This document shows, piece by piece, positions 1 through 9,000 of a stretch of DNA of 64,000 bases. Under the pieces are notes generated by a model, which made no database searches, was not told the origin of the DNA, and saw only the letters and a program-made list of their open reading frames with translations. Both the position numbers and the translations under genes were made by a program. Source of the DNA: Streptococcus suis (GTDB taxonomy: Bacteria; Bacillota; Bacilli; Lactobacillales; Streptococcaceae); NCBI RefSeq assembly GCF_024509525.1, contig NZ_JAMWEM010000003.1:124001-188000 (forward strand), read 5' to 3'. Position 1 is the first letter of the stretch, and each line of letters begins with the position of its first letter.

Positions 1-1366
1 TCCAGCCTTGACACCGGGTACCTACTATCTACAAGAAACCCAGTCCCCAGCAGGCTTCCAGACAAATGGAACCAAGTACAAACTAATTATCGCTACGGAT
101 GGGACTACAACAGTAGAAAATGCCGACGACCTTATTGCTGTCGCGCCACTTTCTGATGATAAAGTCATTTCAATCACACTGAAGAACAAGGTGAAGACCT
201 ATCGCTTGAAGATTAAGAAGCGCGACTATGATAATCCAACTAACGGAGTATCTGGTGCTCGATTTGCTCTCTACCCATCTGAGGGACCAAACGAAGATGG
301 TAGCAATAAGGTGCAAGTGCTCATCAACGGTCGTATGACAGCCCTTGAGGGTGGTAGCTACTCTCACTTGGATAACACAATTGATTTTCCAAATATTCCA
401 CCTGGAGAATACGTCCTTAGAGAGACGCAAGCTCCATCAGGCTATACAAAAATCAGAGATACGCGCCTTCGGATTGGGGAAGACGGACGCTTGACGCTCC
501 TTGATGCAGATCAGGCTCTTGTATCCGTTGAGACAGGGCAGGGGGATACGCTTGTCATGGTTGCTAAAAACATTCGTACTTTTAACTTCCAAATCAAAAA
601 GGTGGATAGTACAAATGAGGCGACCCTCCTTGATAATGCTCAATTCTCAATCTATAAGACAGATGGAAACTGGACAAAAGGAGACACAGCCTTAGCTCAG
701 GGTCTGACAAGTGCGGGTATCTACCAGACTAATCTTGAGCCTGGCTATTATATCCTAAAAGAAGACCAGGCTCCTTCCGGTTATCTCCTCAATCAGAAGG
801 AATACCGCTTCCAGATTAACCACGATGGTTCTATCCTTCTTCATAATCCAGACGAGACGGTATCATTGTCTCGAGCAGATACGAATCGTCTTGTCGTCTT
901 TACTATGAAAAATACCCGAACAACCTCTCAGTTCAAGTTGGCAAAACGCTCGTATCGTGATTCAGATCAGCGTCTAGAAGCGACATTTGAATTGAAAGAA
1001 AGTGGGAATGCACAAGCGACAGCAGTTGTTAAGACAACAACGACAACAGGAGATGAAGTTCTCTTTGACAATTTGCCAGTAGGGAAATCGTACATTTTGA
1101 AAGAGACGGTAGCACCAGACGGCTATCAAAAGATTGAAAAAGAAATCCATATTGATATAGGCGCAGATGGCACGATTACCATCCGAGATGGTGGTGACCT
1201 CGTCAGCCTAGACAATACGGATCCTCACCTGATTATCGTGAAAAACCTCCGCAAAGGAGAATATCCGAAAACGGGTGGTATAGGAATTATTCCTTATATT
1301 GCATTAGGGGGGGTGATGATGTTCGTTGCTTTTGCCGTTGAGTTACGTCGGAAAAACATTATATAA
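1..1366 (+). CDS. LPXTG pilus ancillary (tip-type) protein, 5' truncated by window edge
   Basis: The reading frame is already open at base 2, so the N-terminus lies outside the window. The visible part is about 455 residues made of four CnaB-type (collagen-binding B fold) modules spaced roughly 110 residues apart. Each ends in an E-box such as YYLQETQSPAGF, YVLRETQAPSGY, YILKEDQAPSGY or YILKETVAPDGY; the Glu normally catalyses an intramolecular Lys-Asn isopeptide bond. The C-terminus is a sorting signal, YPKTG, followed by a hydrophobic stretch and RRKN. It precedes the backbone pilin by 38 bp with an AGGAG site between, so the two are cotranscribed. Gene order (large ancillary, backbone, small ancillary) resembles rrgA-rrgB-rrgC of pneumococcus, which suggests a tip adhesin. 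That role is inferred because the adhesive domain is not visible. Confidence 0.85.
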   Translation, partial: PALTPGTYYLQETQSPAGFQTNGTKYKLIIATDGTTTVENADDLIAVAPLSDDKVISITLKNKVKTYRLKIKKRDYDNPTNGVSGARFALYPSEGPNEDGSNKVQVLINGRMTALEGGSYSHLDNTIDFPNIPPGEYVLRETQAPSGYTKIRDTRLRIGEDGRLTLLDADQALVSVETGQGDTLVMVAKNIRTFNFQIKKVDSTNEATLLDNAQFSIYKTDGNWTKGDTALAQGLTSAGIYQTNLEPGYYILKEDQAPSGYLLNQKEYRFQINHDGSILLHNPDETVSLSRADTNRLVVFTMKNTRTTSQFKLAKRSYRDSDQRLEATFELKESGNAQATAVVKTTTTTGDEVLFDNLPVGKSYILKETVAPDGYQKIEKEIHIDIGADGTITIRDGGDLVSLDNTDPHLIIVKNLRKGEYPKTGGIGIIPYIALGGVMMFVAFAVELRRKNII

Positions 1367-1404
1367 TACCTAATGCACAAAAGATTAAAAATAGGAGAAC
1401 ATTC

Positions 1405-3393
1405 ATGAAAAAAATAACGAAATTATTTTCAGTGTTTGCCACGCTATTGACAGTGTTTGGCACGCTGGTAAATCTTGCAACTGTGTTTGCTGAGGGTCCT
1501 GATACGACTCAACCTCACAAAACAACCGTTGTCGTTCACAAGATCGTAATGAACGAAGAACAATTTGGTGCCTTTAATGGTTCTAGTAAAGATCCACGTA
1601 CTGCACCAGAATATGATGGTAATAAGATTAATAACTTGACAGGTTATTTCGGTGACTCTGCTAAGGAAGTTGCTGGAGTAAACTTTAAAGTATGGCAAAA
1701 GGTTGATGCAGCAGATACAGGTACAAAGACAGGTGAGACTCTTGGTATTGCTGGTGACAATGGTAACTATAAACTTGTTCAAGACTATCAAAATGGTGTA
1801 AATACTGTTGATACAGGAGACAAGGGTGCTAGCTTCACTCTTGTGGATGGTACCTATATCTTCACGGAAGATAAAGAAGCCTCATCTTACTACAATGGTC
1901 AGAATGAATTGACTGGTATGAAAGCTGTACCATTCAAACTTGAATTGCCACAAGCTAAGACAGACGGTACTGGTTACTTTAGTGAGAATGATAAATTACA
2001 CGTTTATCCAAAGAACACTGAAGATAAACCTGAAATCAAAAAAACTTTTGGTGACGATACCACGGATAAAAAAGATGTGAATATCGGAGACGATATTGAC
2101 TATAAAATCACGACAACTGTTCCAAAAGACGCAGCCTACAAAACATTTGCTTGGGAAGATACCATGGTTGCAGGTCTTGACTTTACACTAGGTTCATTGG
2201 CAATCACTTCCACTACTGGACAAGATCCAAATCCAACTGTTACTACTTGGGCAAAAGATACTGACTATAGCTTGGTTGAAACCAAACGTGGCTTCATGGT
2301 TAAGTTGAATGCGACTGGTCTTGCTAAATTGGAAACTGCTGCCAAAGCAGGTGATGTAAACTTCACTTTGACATACAACGCAACATTGAATGATTCTGCT
2401 GCTGTTGATACTGACATCCCTAACAAGGTTAAATTGATCTACGGTAACCGTCCAAGCGACTTCTCAGAACCAAAATCAACAACACCGGTAAATGGTGAAA
2501 TCACTGTTGAAAAAACTTGGGGTGATGGTGTAGCCCAAACTCCAGTTACCTTTGGTGTGTATGAAAAAGAAACTGGTGTAAAAGTTGGTGAAATTACACT
2601 TCCAGCAGGTCAACGCTCAGCAACATCCAACCTACAACTTAAAGATGGTGTTGAGTACCTCGTTATCGAGGAAACGAAAGTTCCAGGCTCACTTCCTACC
2701 TACTCAAATGATACCCCAGGTACAATTAAAGTAGAAAACAAAAAGAATCCAAACCCAGAGCCACTTGAGCCAGAAGAGCCAAAAGTAGTTACCTACGGTA
2801 AACGATTCATCAAGACAGACGATGCGACTGATACAAATGCTGTGAAAAAACTTGTTGGAGCAGAGTTCATCGTCACAAACGAAGATGGGACTGAGTTCCT
2901 TGCTTTGAAAGATAGAACTACTCAAGAAGCTGCAATCACTGCTTATAAGAACGCAGAAGCTGCATATGTAGCTGCTGTGAAAGAAAACGCTGCTGATATC
3001 CAAACTAAAAAAGCAGATCGTGATGCGAAATACGAAGCAATGAACATGCAATGGACTTGGGTACCAAATAAGGCTGATGCCTTCACATTCGTATCATCAG
3101 CAGATGGTAAGTTCGAAGTAAAAGGTCTTAAGGCAGGTACTTATAAACTTGTCGAAACAAAAGCTCCAGAAGGCTACGCACTCTTGACAACTCCAATCAG
3201 CTTTACAACAGCTCTTAATACTTGGACAGATGATTCAACTACTGCAATTGAGGGTCACAAGCGCGTAGAAAACAAAAAAGTAACCATCCCACAAACGGGT
3301 GGTATTGGTACCCTTGTCTTCACAGTGGTTGGTTTGAGTACAATGGTATTTGCCTACATTGCTATGAAAAAACGCCAATCTGAAGAAGCATAA
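1405..3393 (+). CDS. Major (backbone) pilin, LPXTG-type
   Basis: This 662-residue surface protein should be the polymerised shaft subunit of a sortase-built pilus. A signal peptide (about residues 1-30) is followed by a pilin domain that ends in HVYPKN. Lys203 of that motif is the expected acceptor for sortase C linkage. Middle domains of the isopeptide-forming D2 type and CnaB modules follow. The E-box YKLVETKAPEGY (Glu584) lies in the last domain, and the sorting signal IPQTG starts at residue 628, followed by a membrane helix and KKRQSEEA. The last CnaB domain carries an Ala/Lys/Glu-rich, probably helical insertion (about residues 512-550). AGGAG lies upstream of the ATG. The small pilin follows 23 bp downstream. 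Pilin motif, E-box and sorting signal together make the call firm. Confidence 0.92.
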   Translation: MKKITKLFSVFATLLTVFGTLVNLATVFAEGPDTTQPHKTTVVVHKIVMNEEQFGAFNGSSKDPRTAPEYDGNKINNLTGYFGDSAKEVAGVNFKVWQKVDAADTGTKTGETLGIAGDNGNYKLVQDYQNGVNTVDTGDKGASFTLVDGTYIFTEDKEASSYYNGQNELTGMKAVPFKLELPQAKTDGTGYFSENDKLHVYPKNTEDKPEIKKTFGDDTTDKKDVNIGDDIDYKITTTVPKDAAYKTFAWEDTMVAGLDFTLGSLAITSTTGQDPNPTVTTWAKDTDYSLVETKRGFMVKLNATGLAKLETAAKAGDVNFTLTYNATLNDSAAVDTDIPNKVKLIYGNRPSDFSEPKSTTPVNGEITVEKTWGDGVAQTPVTFGVYEKETGVKVGEITLPAGQRSATSNLQLKDGVEYLVIEETKVPGSLPTYSNDTPGTIKVENKKNPNPEPLEPEEPKVVTYGKRFIKTDDATDTNAVKKLVGAEFIVTNEDGTEFLALKDRTTQEAAITAYKNAEAAYVAAVKENAADIQTKKADRDAKYEAMNMQWTWVPNKADAFTFVSSADGKFEVKGLKAGTYKLVETKAPEGYALLTTPISFTTALNTWTDDSTTAIEGHKRVENKKVTIPQTGGIGTLVFTVVGLSTMVFAYIAMKKRQSEEA

Positions 3394-3416
3394 TATCAGT
3401 TGAAAAGGAGGGACAG

Positions 3417-4283
3417 ATGAGACGAATCAGACAGCTAGTATGTTGTTTCATAGCTATTATTTGTGTATTGTCACTGCCCTCGCTTTCACTCCAAGCACAA
3501 GATTCCTTTGATGTTCAGGTTCATATTCCGCTTCCTGATGGGATAGATGCCAGTCAAGTTTCAACAGGCTTGGAGGCTTGGTATATCGCTGCAGAAGAGC
3601 CAGCCTCTTCTGAACGGTTGGCAGATACTTTATATCAAAAAAGTCGGTCCGAGTTAAACCAACTCTATGGAGAGCCAATTTCCTCACTGGCTCTCACTTC
3701 AGAAGGTCAGGCCACTTTTCAGGGCTTGACGAAAGGGTGGTATTATGTCCGACAAGTAGGAACTCCTACGAGTCTCGAGGTTGTCCCATTCTTGATGAAA
3801 GTTGACGTCAGTGTTGCACGGATTGAGGCTAAGGTAAGAAGGCCTAGCAAAGAAAAAGGAAGTAAGCCATTTCTAAAGGTATCTACAAGTACTGCCCCCT
3901 TATCTGGTGCAGAGTTTGCAGTTCTTGAGGAAGTGAATGGAGAACTGAAGGAAGTGATAGTCGACGGCATTCCCTATCATGTTACTTCTGGAGCAAACGG
4001 TCAGTTTGTTGTAGGACCTCTTCCCTATGGTATTTATTATCTGAAAGAGGTCAAGGCTCCTGCAGGCTATATTCTAGCCCAAGATACGATTCCTTTTGAA
4101 ATTACTTCGGATTCACATGTGTCTGAAATTGTTAAAATCAAGAACAAACCCGTTACTCCTCCCGGTATTGAAATCCCATATACCGGAAATGCGGTGCTGG
4201 TGACGGTCGTTTCTATCGGAGTCTTGCTATTTCTATTAGGCTACCGTTTGGTCGCCTATAAGAAGGACGAGAAAAACAACTAA
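3417..4283 (+). CDS. Minor (ancillary/base) pilin, LPXTG-type
   Basis: This 288-residue protein has a signal peptide (about residues 1-28, ending LSLQAQ), an N-terminal Ig-like region, one CnaB-like domain with the E-box YYLKEVKAPAGY, and a C-terminal IPYTG sorting signal before a membrane helix and a KKDEKNN tail. Its size and position after the backbone pilin match base pilins such as RrgC, which anchor the fibre to the cell wall. It is the last gene of the operon: a strong terminator begins 18 bp after its stop. No sortase C gene follows, so the polymerising enzyme must be upstream of the window, elsewhere, or lost. Confidence 0.85.
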   Translation: MRRIRQLVCCFIAIICVLSLPSLSLQAQDSFDVQVHIPLPDGIDASQVSTGLEAWYIAAEEPASSERLADTLYQKSRSELNQLYGEPISSLALTSEGQATFQGLTKGWYYVRQVGTPTSLEVVPFLMKVDVSVARIEAKVRRPSKEKGSKPFLKVSTSTAPLSGAEFAVLEEVNGELKEVIVDGIPYHVTSGANGQFVVGPLPYGIYYLKEVKAPAGYILAQDTIPFEITSDSHVSEIVKIKNKPVTPPGIEIPYTGNAVLVTVVSIGVLLFLLGYRLVAYKKDEKNN

Positions 4284-4300
4284 CCCATCATTATGTTCTG

Positions 4301-4345
4301 CTAGATACACCTACCTGACCCATTTGTCAGTAGGTGTATTTTTCT
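4301..4345 (+). terminator. Rho-independent terminator of the pilus operon
   Basis: A long inverted repeat, ATACACCTAC...GTAGGTGTAT with an inner CTGAC/GTCAG stem, is followed by a T run. It lies 18 bp after the minor pilin stop and just before the IS66 relic. Confidence 0.85.
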
Positions 4346-4437
4346 GGAAAAAAGTATAACCGCCCAATAACAAGGTATCTATCCAATCACTCCTTCCTCC
4401 GGTATACTGTTATAAAAAACAAACTGGAGGATTCATT

Positions 4438-4623
4438 ATATCTCAGCCCATCGTCCCATTGACTATTCCCCAATCTTGCCGCTTTGAAAAGAAAAGCAGA
4501 AACGATATTCTGATGAAAATTCGTTTCGGAAAAACGGAAGTCACATTCTTCCAATCTATCAATCCTGAAGTAATGGAAACTATCTTGGATAAGGTGCTAC
4601 ATTATGACCATTCGACTCAGTGA
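4438..4623 (+). pseudogene. IS66 tnpA (OrfA) with lost start codon
   Basis: An open frame of about 61 codons runs from ATA at 4438 to TGA at 4621-4623 and overlaps the tnpB start by 20 bp. The translation includes KKSRNDILMKIRFGKTEV, a short basic protein matching the small accessory OrfA of IS66 elements. The right IS66 copy has ATG where this copy has ATA, so the start seems to have mutated, while a GGAGG site is still present just upstream. The right copy has the start but a 4-base deletion, so neither copy makes an intact OrfA. Confidence 0.6.
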
Positions 4624-4954
4624 TTTAGGTCAAGTCTTCTTGGTCTGTGGGAAAACGGATATGCGTCAGGGAATTGACTCTCTCGCCTATCTTGTCAAAA
4701 GTCAATTCAATCTGGATCCCTTTTCAGGTCAGGTCTATCTCTTCTGCGGAGGTCGAAAAGACCGATTCAAAGCTCTTTACTGGGATGGACAAGGATTTTG
4801 GTTATTGTATAAACGTTTTGAAAATGGGAAATTGACCTGGCCAAACAATGAAGAAGAGGTCAAGGCCCTAACTTCCGAACAAGTAGACTGGCTCATGAAA
4901 GGATTTTCTACCATTCCAAAAATAAATGTTTCAAAAAGTCGTGATTTCTATTGA
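4604..4954 (+). CDS. tnpB: IS66-family accessory protein TnpB (OrfB)
   Basis: This 116-residue protein matches the IS66 OrfB family, an accessory factor of IS66 transposition with no known catalytic centre. Recognisable segments are VFLVCGKTDMRQGIDSLA near the N-terminus, then GQVYLFCGGRKDRFKALYWD and GFWLLYKRFENGKLTWP. The reading frame is intact and nearly identical to the right-hand copy on the opposite strand. It overlaps the tnpA remnant and is followed by the broken tnpC. It probably has no function alone. Confidence 0.9.
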   Translation: MTIRLSDLGQVFLVCGKTDMRQGIDSLAYLVKSQFNLDPFSGQVYLFCGGRKDRFKALYWDGQGFWLLYKRFENGKLTWPNNEEEVKALTSEQVDWLMKGFSTIPKINVSKSRDFY

Positions 4955-5005
4955 AATCATGGCTTTTCTTTGTGTAAAATGAGAGAAAAAGAAGGAGGTA
5001 AGTCC

Positions 5006-5829
5006 ATGGAGTCGCAAGATAAAGTGATTGAAAGTCTAACAAAAACCATTGAAATTATGACCAACGAGCTAACCCTCCTTCGCGAACAGGTTGAGTATCT
5101 GAGACAGAAACTCTACGGAAAATCATCAGAGAAAGTTGTGTATCAACTCGATCAGCTGAACTTGTTTGGGGGAGGAAAGCCTCCCTGAAGAAGAAGCAGA
5201 CTTACCCAGTTGAAACAGAAACGATTACTTATAAACGCAAGAAAACTAAAGGAGTTCGTCAGAGGCGGGACTAAAATCTAGTGTCACTTCTCAGAGTTCG
5301 TGTCAACATCTCAGCGCAGTAGTTGATTGGCTTTAACAGTCTGGGAGACTGTTAAAGGTAGGAGATAAGATTTGCAAAGCAAATCTCAGCAGTTCGTATT
5401 TCATACTCCAAATCTGACCATTACGACTGTTGCGAACAAAGTTCGCTCTATTTCCAACCTCAAACTGTCCCCCAGACAGTTTGAGCTATACGGGGGTGGG
5501 AGTTTAAAAGGTCTGGGAGACCTTTTAAAGTGGGAGATATAAGCTGACGGCAGTCAGCTCACATAAATTGATGTTTGGGAATAGACTGTTTCAGCCTGAG
5601 CCTAGAAACGAAAAAGCGAAGGTGGCTGTTTTCTCAGAGCTTTGAAGGAGCCAAGTCAACAGCTGTCATTCTGAGTCTTTTAGAAACTGCTAAGCGACAT
5701 GGACTAGATGCAGAGAAATATATGACCTATCTTCTAGAACACTTACCTAACGAGGAGACACTCGCAAAAAAGGAGGTTTTAGAAGCCTATTTGCCATGGG
5801 ATAAAAATATTAAGAGAGCATATAAATAG
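5006..5829 (+). pseudogene. IS66 transposase TnpC, interrupted and internally deleted
   Basis: The start at 5006 has a good AAGGAGGT site. The N-terminal coiled-coil part (ESLTKTIEIMTNELTLLREQ, then LRQKLYGKSSEKVV) is open only to 5188. A frameshift follows, and homology continues in another frame to about 5262 (TETITYKRKKTKGVRQ). Palindromic repeat DNA then replaces the central catalytic region. Homology returns at about 5577 and gives the C-terminus FSQSFEGAKSTAVILSLLET ... YLPWDKNIKRAYK, ending 5829. IS66 TnpC is normally about 500 residues; roughly half is gone, including the DDE core. Confidence 0.85.
5262..5572 (+). repeat. Dispersed palindrome-chain repeat, copy 1 (inside IS66 tnpC)
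   Basis: About 310 bp without coding potential. It begins with the conserved stretch CTCAGAGTTCGTGTCAACAT ... CAGCGCAGTAGTTGATTGG that recurs at 32.43 kb and, inverted, at 48.97-49.03 kb. It then runs through a chain of perfect short palindromes: 5332-5356 (TTTAACAGTCT/AGACTGTTAAA, loop GGG), 5369-5387 (AGATTTGC/GCAAATCT), about 5434-5450 (GCGAAC/GTTCGC), 5461-5483 (CAAACTGTC/GACAGTTTG), 5503-5529 (TTTAAAAGGTCT/AGACCTTTTAAA, loop GGG) and 5542-5559. Stems differ while loops are alike. Confidence 0.75.
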
Positions 5830-5872
5830 AAAAAGGTTCCAGAGTCGACAGGACTTTGGAGCCTTTTTCAAT
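5830..5872. terminator. Hairpin terminator near inner end of left IS66
   Basis: The arms GGTTCCAGAGTC and ACTTTGGAGCC, flanked by A and T runs, form an imperfect bidirectional hairpin just after the tnpC tail. The same structure, inverted, lies at 11609-11644 in the right copy. It would shield the adhesin unit from transcription coming out of the IS. Confidence 0.6.
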
Positions 5873-6009
5873 ATACTTTGTTATTGGGCGCTTACAGTTT
5901 TGTAAACTGATGTTGTACATAATGCCCCTAAATTCCTTAGAATGTCTATATATCAACGTTTTTGAATGTTTTGAAATGAAAATAATTTTTCAAAATCAAG
6001 CTATTTTAC

Positions 6010-6041
6010 TTGTAAGTCGGGGGGGGGGGGTGTGTTAGGAT
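6010..6041 (+). promoter_or_regulatory. Candidate phase-variable promoter with 12-G tract
   Basis: A run of 12 G residues (6019-6030) lies 45-67 bp upstream of the adhesin start. It is flanked by TTGTAA at 6010-6015 (possible -35) and TAGGAT at 6036-6041 (possible -10). As sequenced, the spacer is 20 bp; losing 2-3 G would bring it to the optimal 17-18. The tract is seen directly. Its promoter role is an inference. Confidence 0.45.
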
Positions 6042-6085
6042 AAAGCTGAGTAGAATTACTACAAATAAAAAAAGTAAGGGGTTTT

Positions 6086-9000
6086 ATGTATTTCAATAGA
6101 AAAAATAGCCAGCAAAAGAACTGGCGTATGATTAAGAAAGGAAAACATTTCCTTTTCGGATGTGCCTTAGTGTTCACACTTGGAGCAACTGCTAATGTTG
6201 CGGGCGTAGAAACAATCCGTACAGAAGCTACAACAGTTAATCAAGCACCTACAGTATCTGTAAACTCAACACCTACCAACGTACCGATTGACAGTGGTTC
6301 CGTGCCAAATGCAATCTTCATTTTCGGTACAAACCAAGGAACGACTGAGGACATTAATGGTGTAACAGGTACTTCGCCAGTAGCAGATCCAACAAAAGCA
6401 ACCCAAAAGGTCGCTGAAATGACTGATGCTGATGGAACGATTGCAAGTATTGGTTACAACGATTCAAAAACTTCAGGTCGTTTCGACCTTGCATCAGCGA
6501 CAGATCCAGATGCAAATAATCCAAACGATGCGCTTCGTGTAAACACTGATGGTTACTTGACAGGTAACCTCATTTATGGACCAGGTGCCAAGTCAACACG
6601 TCGCTTGGAGGTAACTGATAATGGCGGAGCGATGACCACCAGTGATTCCTTCATGGTGCTTGGTTATACAGATAAGGTAAGCGATACAACAGCTGTGGGA
6701 TTAGAGTACGGAGTCCGTCCTACTTTAACAGATATCACAGCTAAGATGGCGATTGATGTAAATAGTTCATATCCTAACGCAGTACCATCAACACTAGTTA
6801 TTCCTGAAACACAATACACACGTGGAGTTGTTGGTTACCGTATGGTCGGTAGCACAGATGTGACTGCTGTAACCAGTGCGGATCAATTGCCTGCAACAGG
6901 TGACTATGAAGTTAAAGTTAAAACGAAAAATATTTACGGTCAGGAAGTCTTTAACTGGGTGAGTGTAGACCACGCTGACAATACTCCGCCAACTGTCACA
7001 ATCAATTCAACACCTACCAACGTACCGATTGACAGTGGTTCCGTGCCAAATGCAATCTTCATTTTCGGTACAAACCAAGGCACGACTGAGGACATCAATG
7101 GTGCAACAGGTACTTCGCCAGTAGCAGATCCAACAAAAGCAACCCAAAAGGTCGCTGAAATGACTGATGCTGATGGAACGATTGCAAGTATTGGTTACAA
7201 CGATTCAAAAACTTCAGGTCGTTTCGACCTTGCATCAGCGACAGATCCAAATGTAAACAATCCAAACGATGCGCTTCTTGTAAACACTGATGGTTACTTG
7301 ACAGGCCACCTCATTTATGGACCAGGTGCCAAGTCAACACGTCGTTTGGAGGTAACTGATAATGGCGGAGCGATGACCACCAGTGATACATTTATGGTCT
7401 TGGGCTATACTGATAAAGTAAATGATACTACTGCAGTAGCAAAAGAGCTTGGTGTGCGACCGACGGCAGATGATATTTACTCAAAACTTGCAATTGATGT
7501 AAATAGTTCATATCCTAACGCAGTACCATCAACACTAGTTATTCCTGAAGACCAATATTCACGTGAAATTATTGGTTACCGTATAGTCGGTAGCACAGAT
7601 GTGACTGCTGCAACCAGTGCAGATCAACTTCCAGATACTGGTAACTATGAAGTTCGTGTTAAAACAACAAACATTTACGGTCAAGAAATCTACAACTGGG
7701 TAAGTGTTACCCATCCAGAGAATATTGCACCTACTGTAAGCCAAACAATTGAAAACCAATACGTTTGGAAGGGGACATCACTCTCTCCAGCTATTGATGT
7801 GGATGTAAATGATGTTAACTCTACTGCAACAAGAGATGACATCAAGGAAGTTTACTTTAGTTCTGTCGAAAGTACAAACAATCTAGGCAATCCTGGTGCT
7901 GTTTCTATTATCAAAGATGAAAATGGCAATTATCTGATGAGTGGTACACCAGAAGGTGAAGCTGGATATACTTGGAACCGTCGTATCACTGCAGTTGATA
8001 AGCAAAATGCGACTGGTCAATCAAATGCCTTTAACATCAATATCTTGGATTCGAATGTTATTTCTGAAATTACTAAACCAGAAAATTCTTCAGTAACTGC
8101 AGAAGAAGTTCTTGAACAAGTAGAAGTTCTTTCACGAACTGTTGCACCTACTAAGACACATGATATTACGAGTCAATTAGTAGCAGATGGCGGTGTTACG
8201 AAGCAAATCTTGACTGATTTGTCTACATTGCCAAAAACAGGTCGTCAGATTGTACAAGTTCAATTGACATCACCATCCGGACACACGAAGATTGAAGAGG
8301 TTATTATTAACTTCACACCAATTGACTCAACCGCCCCAGAAGCACCATCAGTAGTAGCTAATGAAGATGGCACAGTAACCGTAAAACCATCACAAACAGA
8401 TGGTGATGATACTAAGACCGTTGACATCACTTATACTGATGAAAATGGCACAGAACAAACAGTAACTGTTACTAAAGCAGATGATGGTACATGGTCAGTT
8501 CCAGCAGATTCAGGTGTGACAGTTGATGCAACTACAGGTGCAGTCACAATCCCAGCTGATAAAGTTAAGGATAGCTCACCAGTAACAGCTGTATCGAAAG
8601 ACGAAGTAGGTAACACATCTACAACTTCTGCAGCAACAACACCAGCTACAACAGATAATGTAACACCTGTAGCACCAGCAGTTACAGAAGTAACCGATCC
8701 AACGAACTTGACTGACGCTGAAAAAGCTAAAGTTCAAGAAGAAGTTAAGAAATCAAATCCAAACCTACCAACAGGTACAACTGTAGAAGTTGGTAACGAC
8801 GGAACAGTGACAGTCACTTACCCAGATGGCTCAGTTGATACTATTCCAGGTGCTGATACAGTCGTTTCAACCACTCCAACTCCACAAACGGATGCAGAGA
8901 AGAACGGCATTACAACTCCAACTAAGACACCAGTTGCAGATACCAACAACTTGACTGACGCTGAAAAAGCTAAAGTTCAAGAAGAAGTTAAGAAATCAAA

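Larger units (their letters stand above)
4356..5895 (+). mobile_element. IS66-family element, left copy, internally deleted
   Basis: The ends are inverted repeats with core CCGCCCAATAACAA at 4360 and its complement TTGTTATTGGGCGCTTAC at 5878-5895. Inside are the IS66 gene order tnpA-tnpB-tnpC, all on the plus strand. At 1540 bp it is far shorter than the 2364-bp right copy. The middle of tnpC is missing and replaced by a palindrome-rich repeat. The outer terminal base is A instead of the G seen at the other ends. The flanking octamers (4348-4355 and 5896-5903) do not match, so no target duplication survives. The element is non-functional as seen, although tnpB is still open. Confidence 0.85.

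Noticed and set aside
5856-6038. 60-codon frame spanning the left IS66 end and the G tract
   Set aside because: It reads through the IS terminal repeat and the poly-G run, and has no ribosome site or homology.
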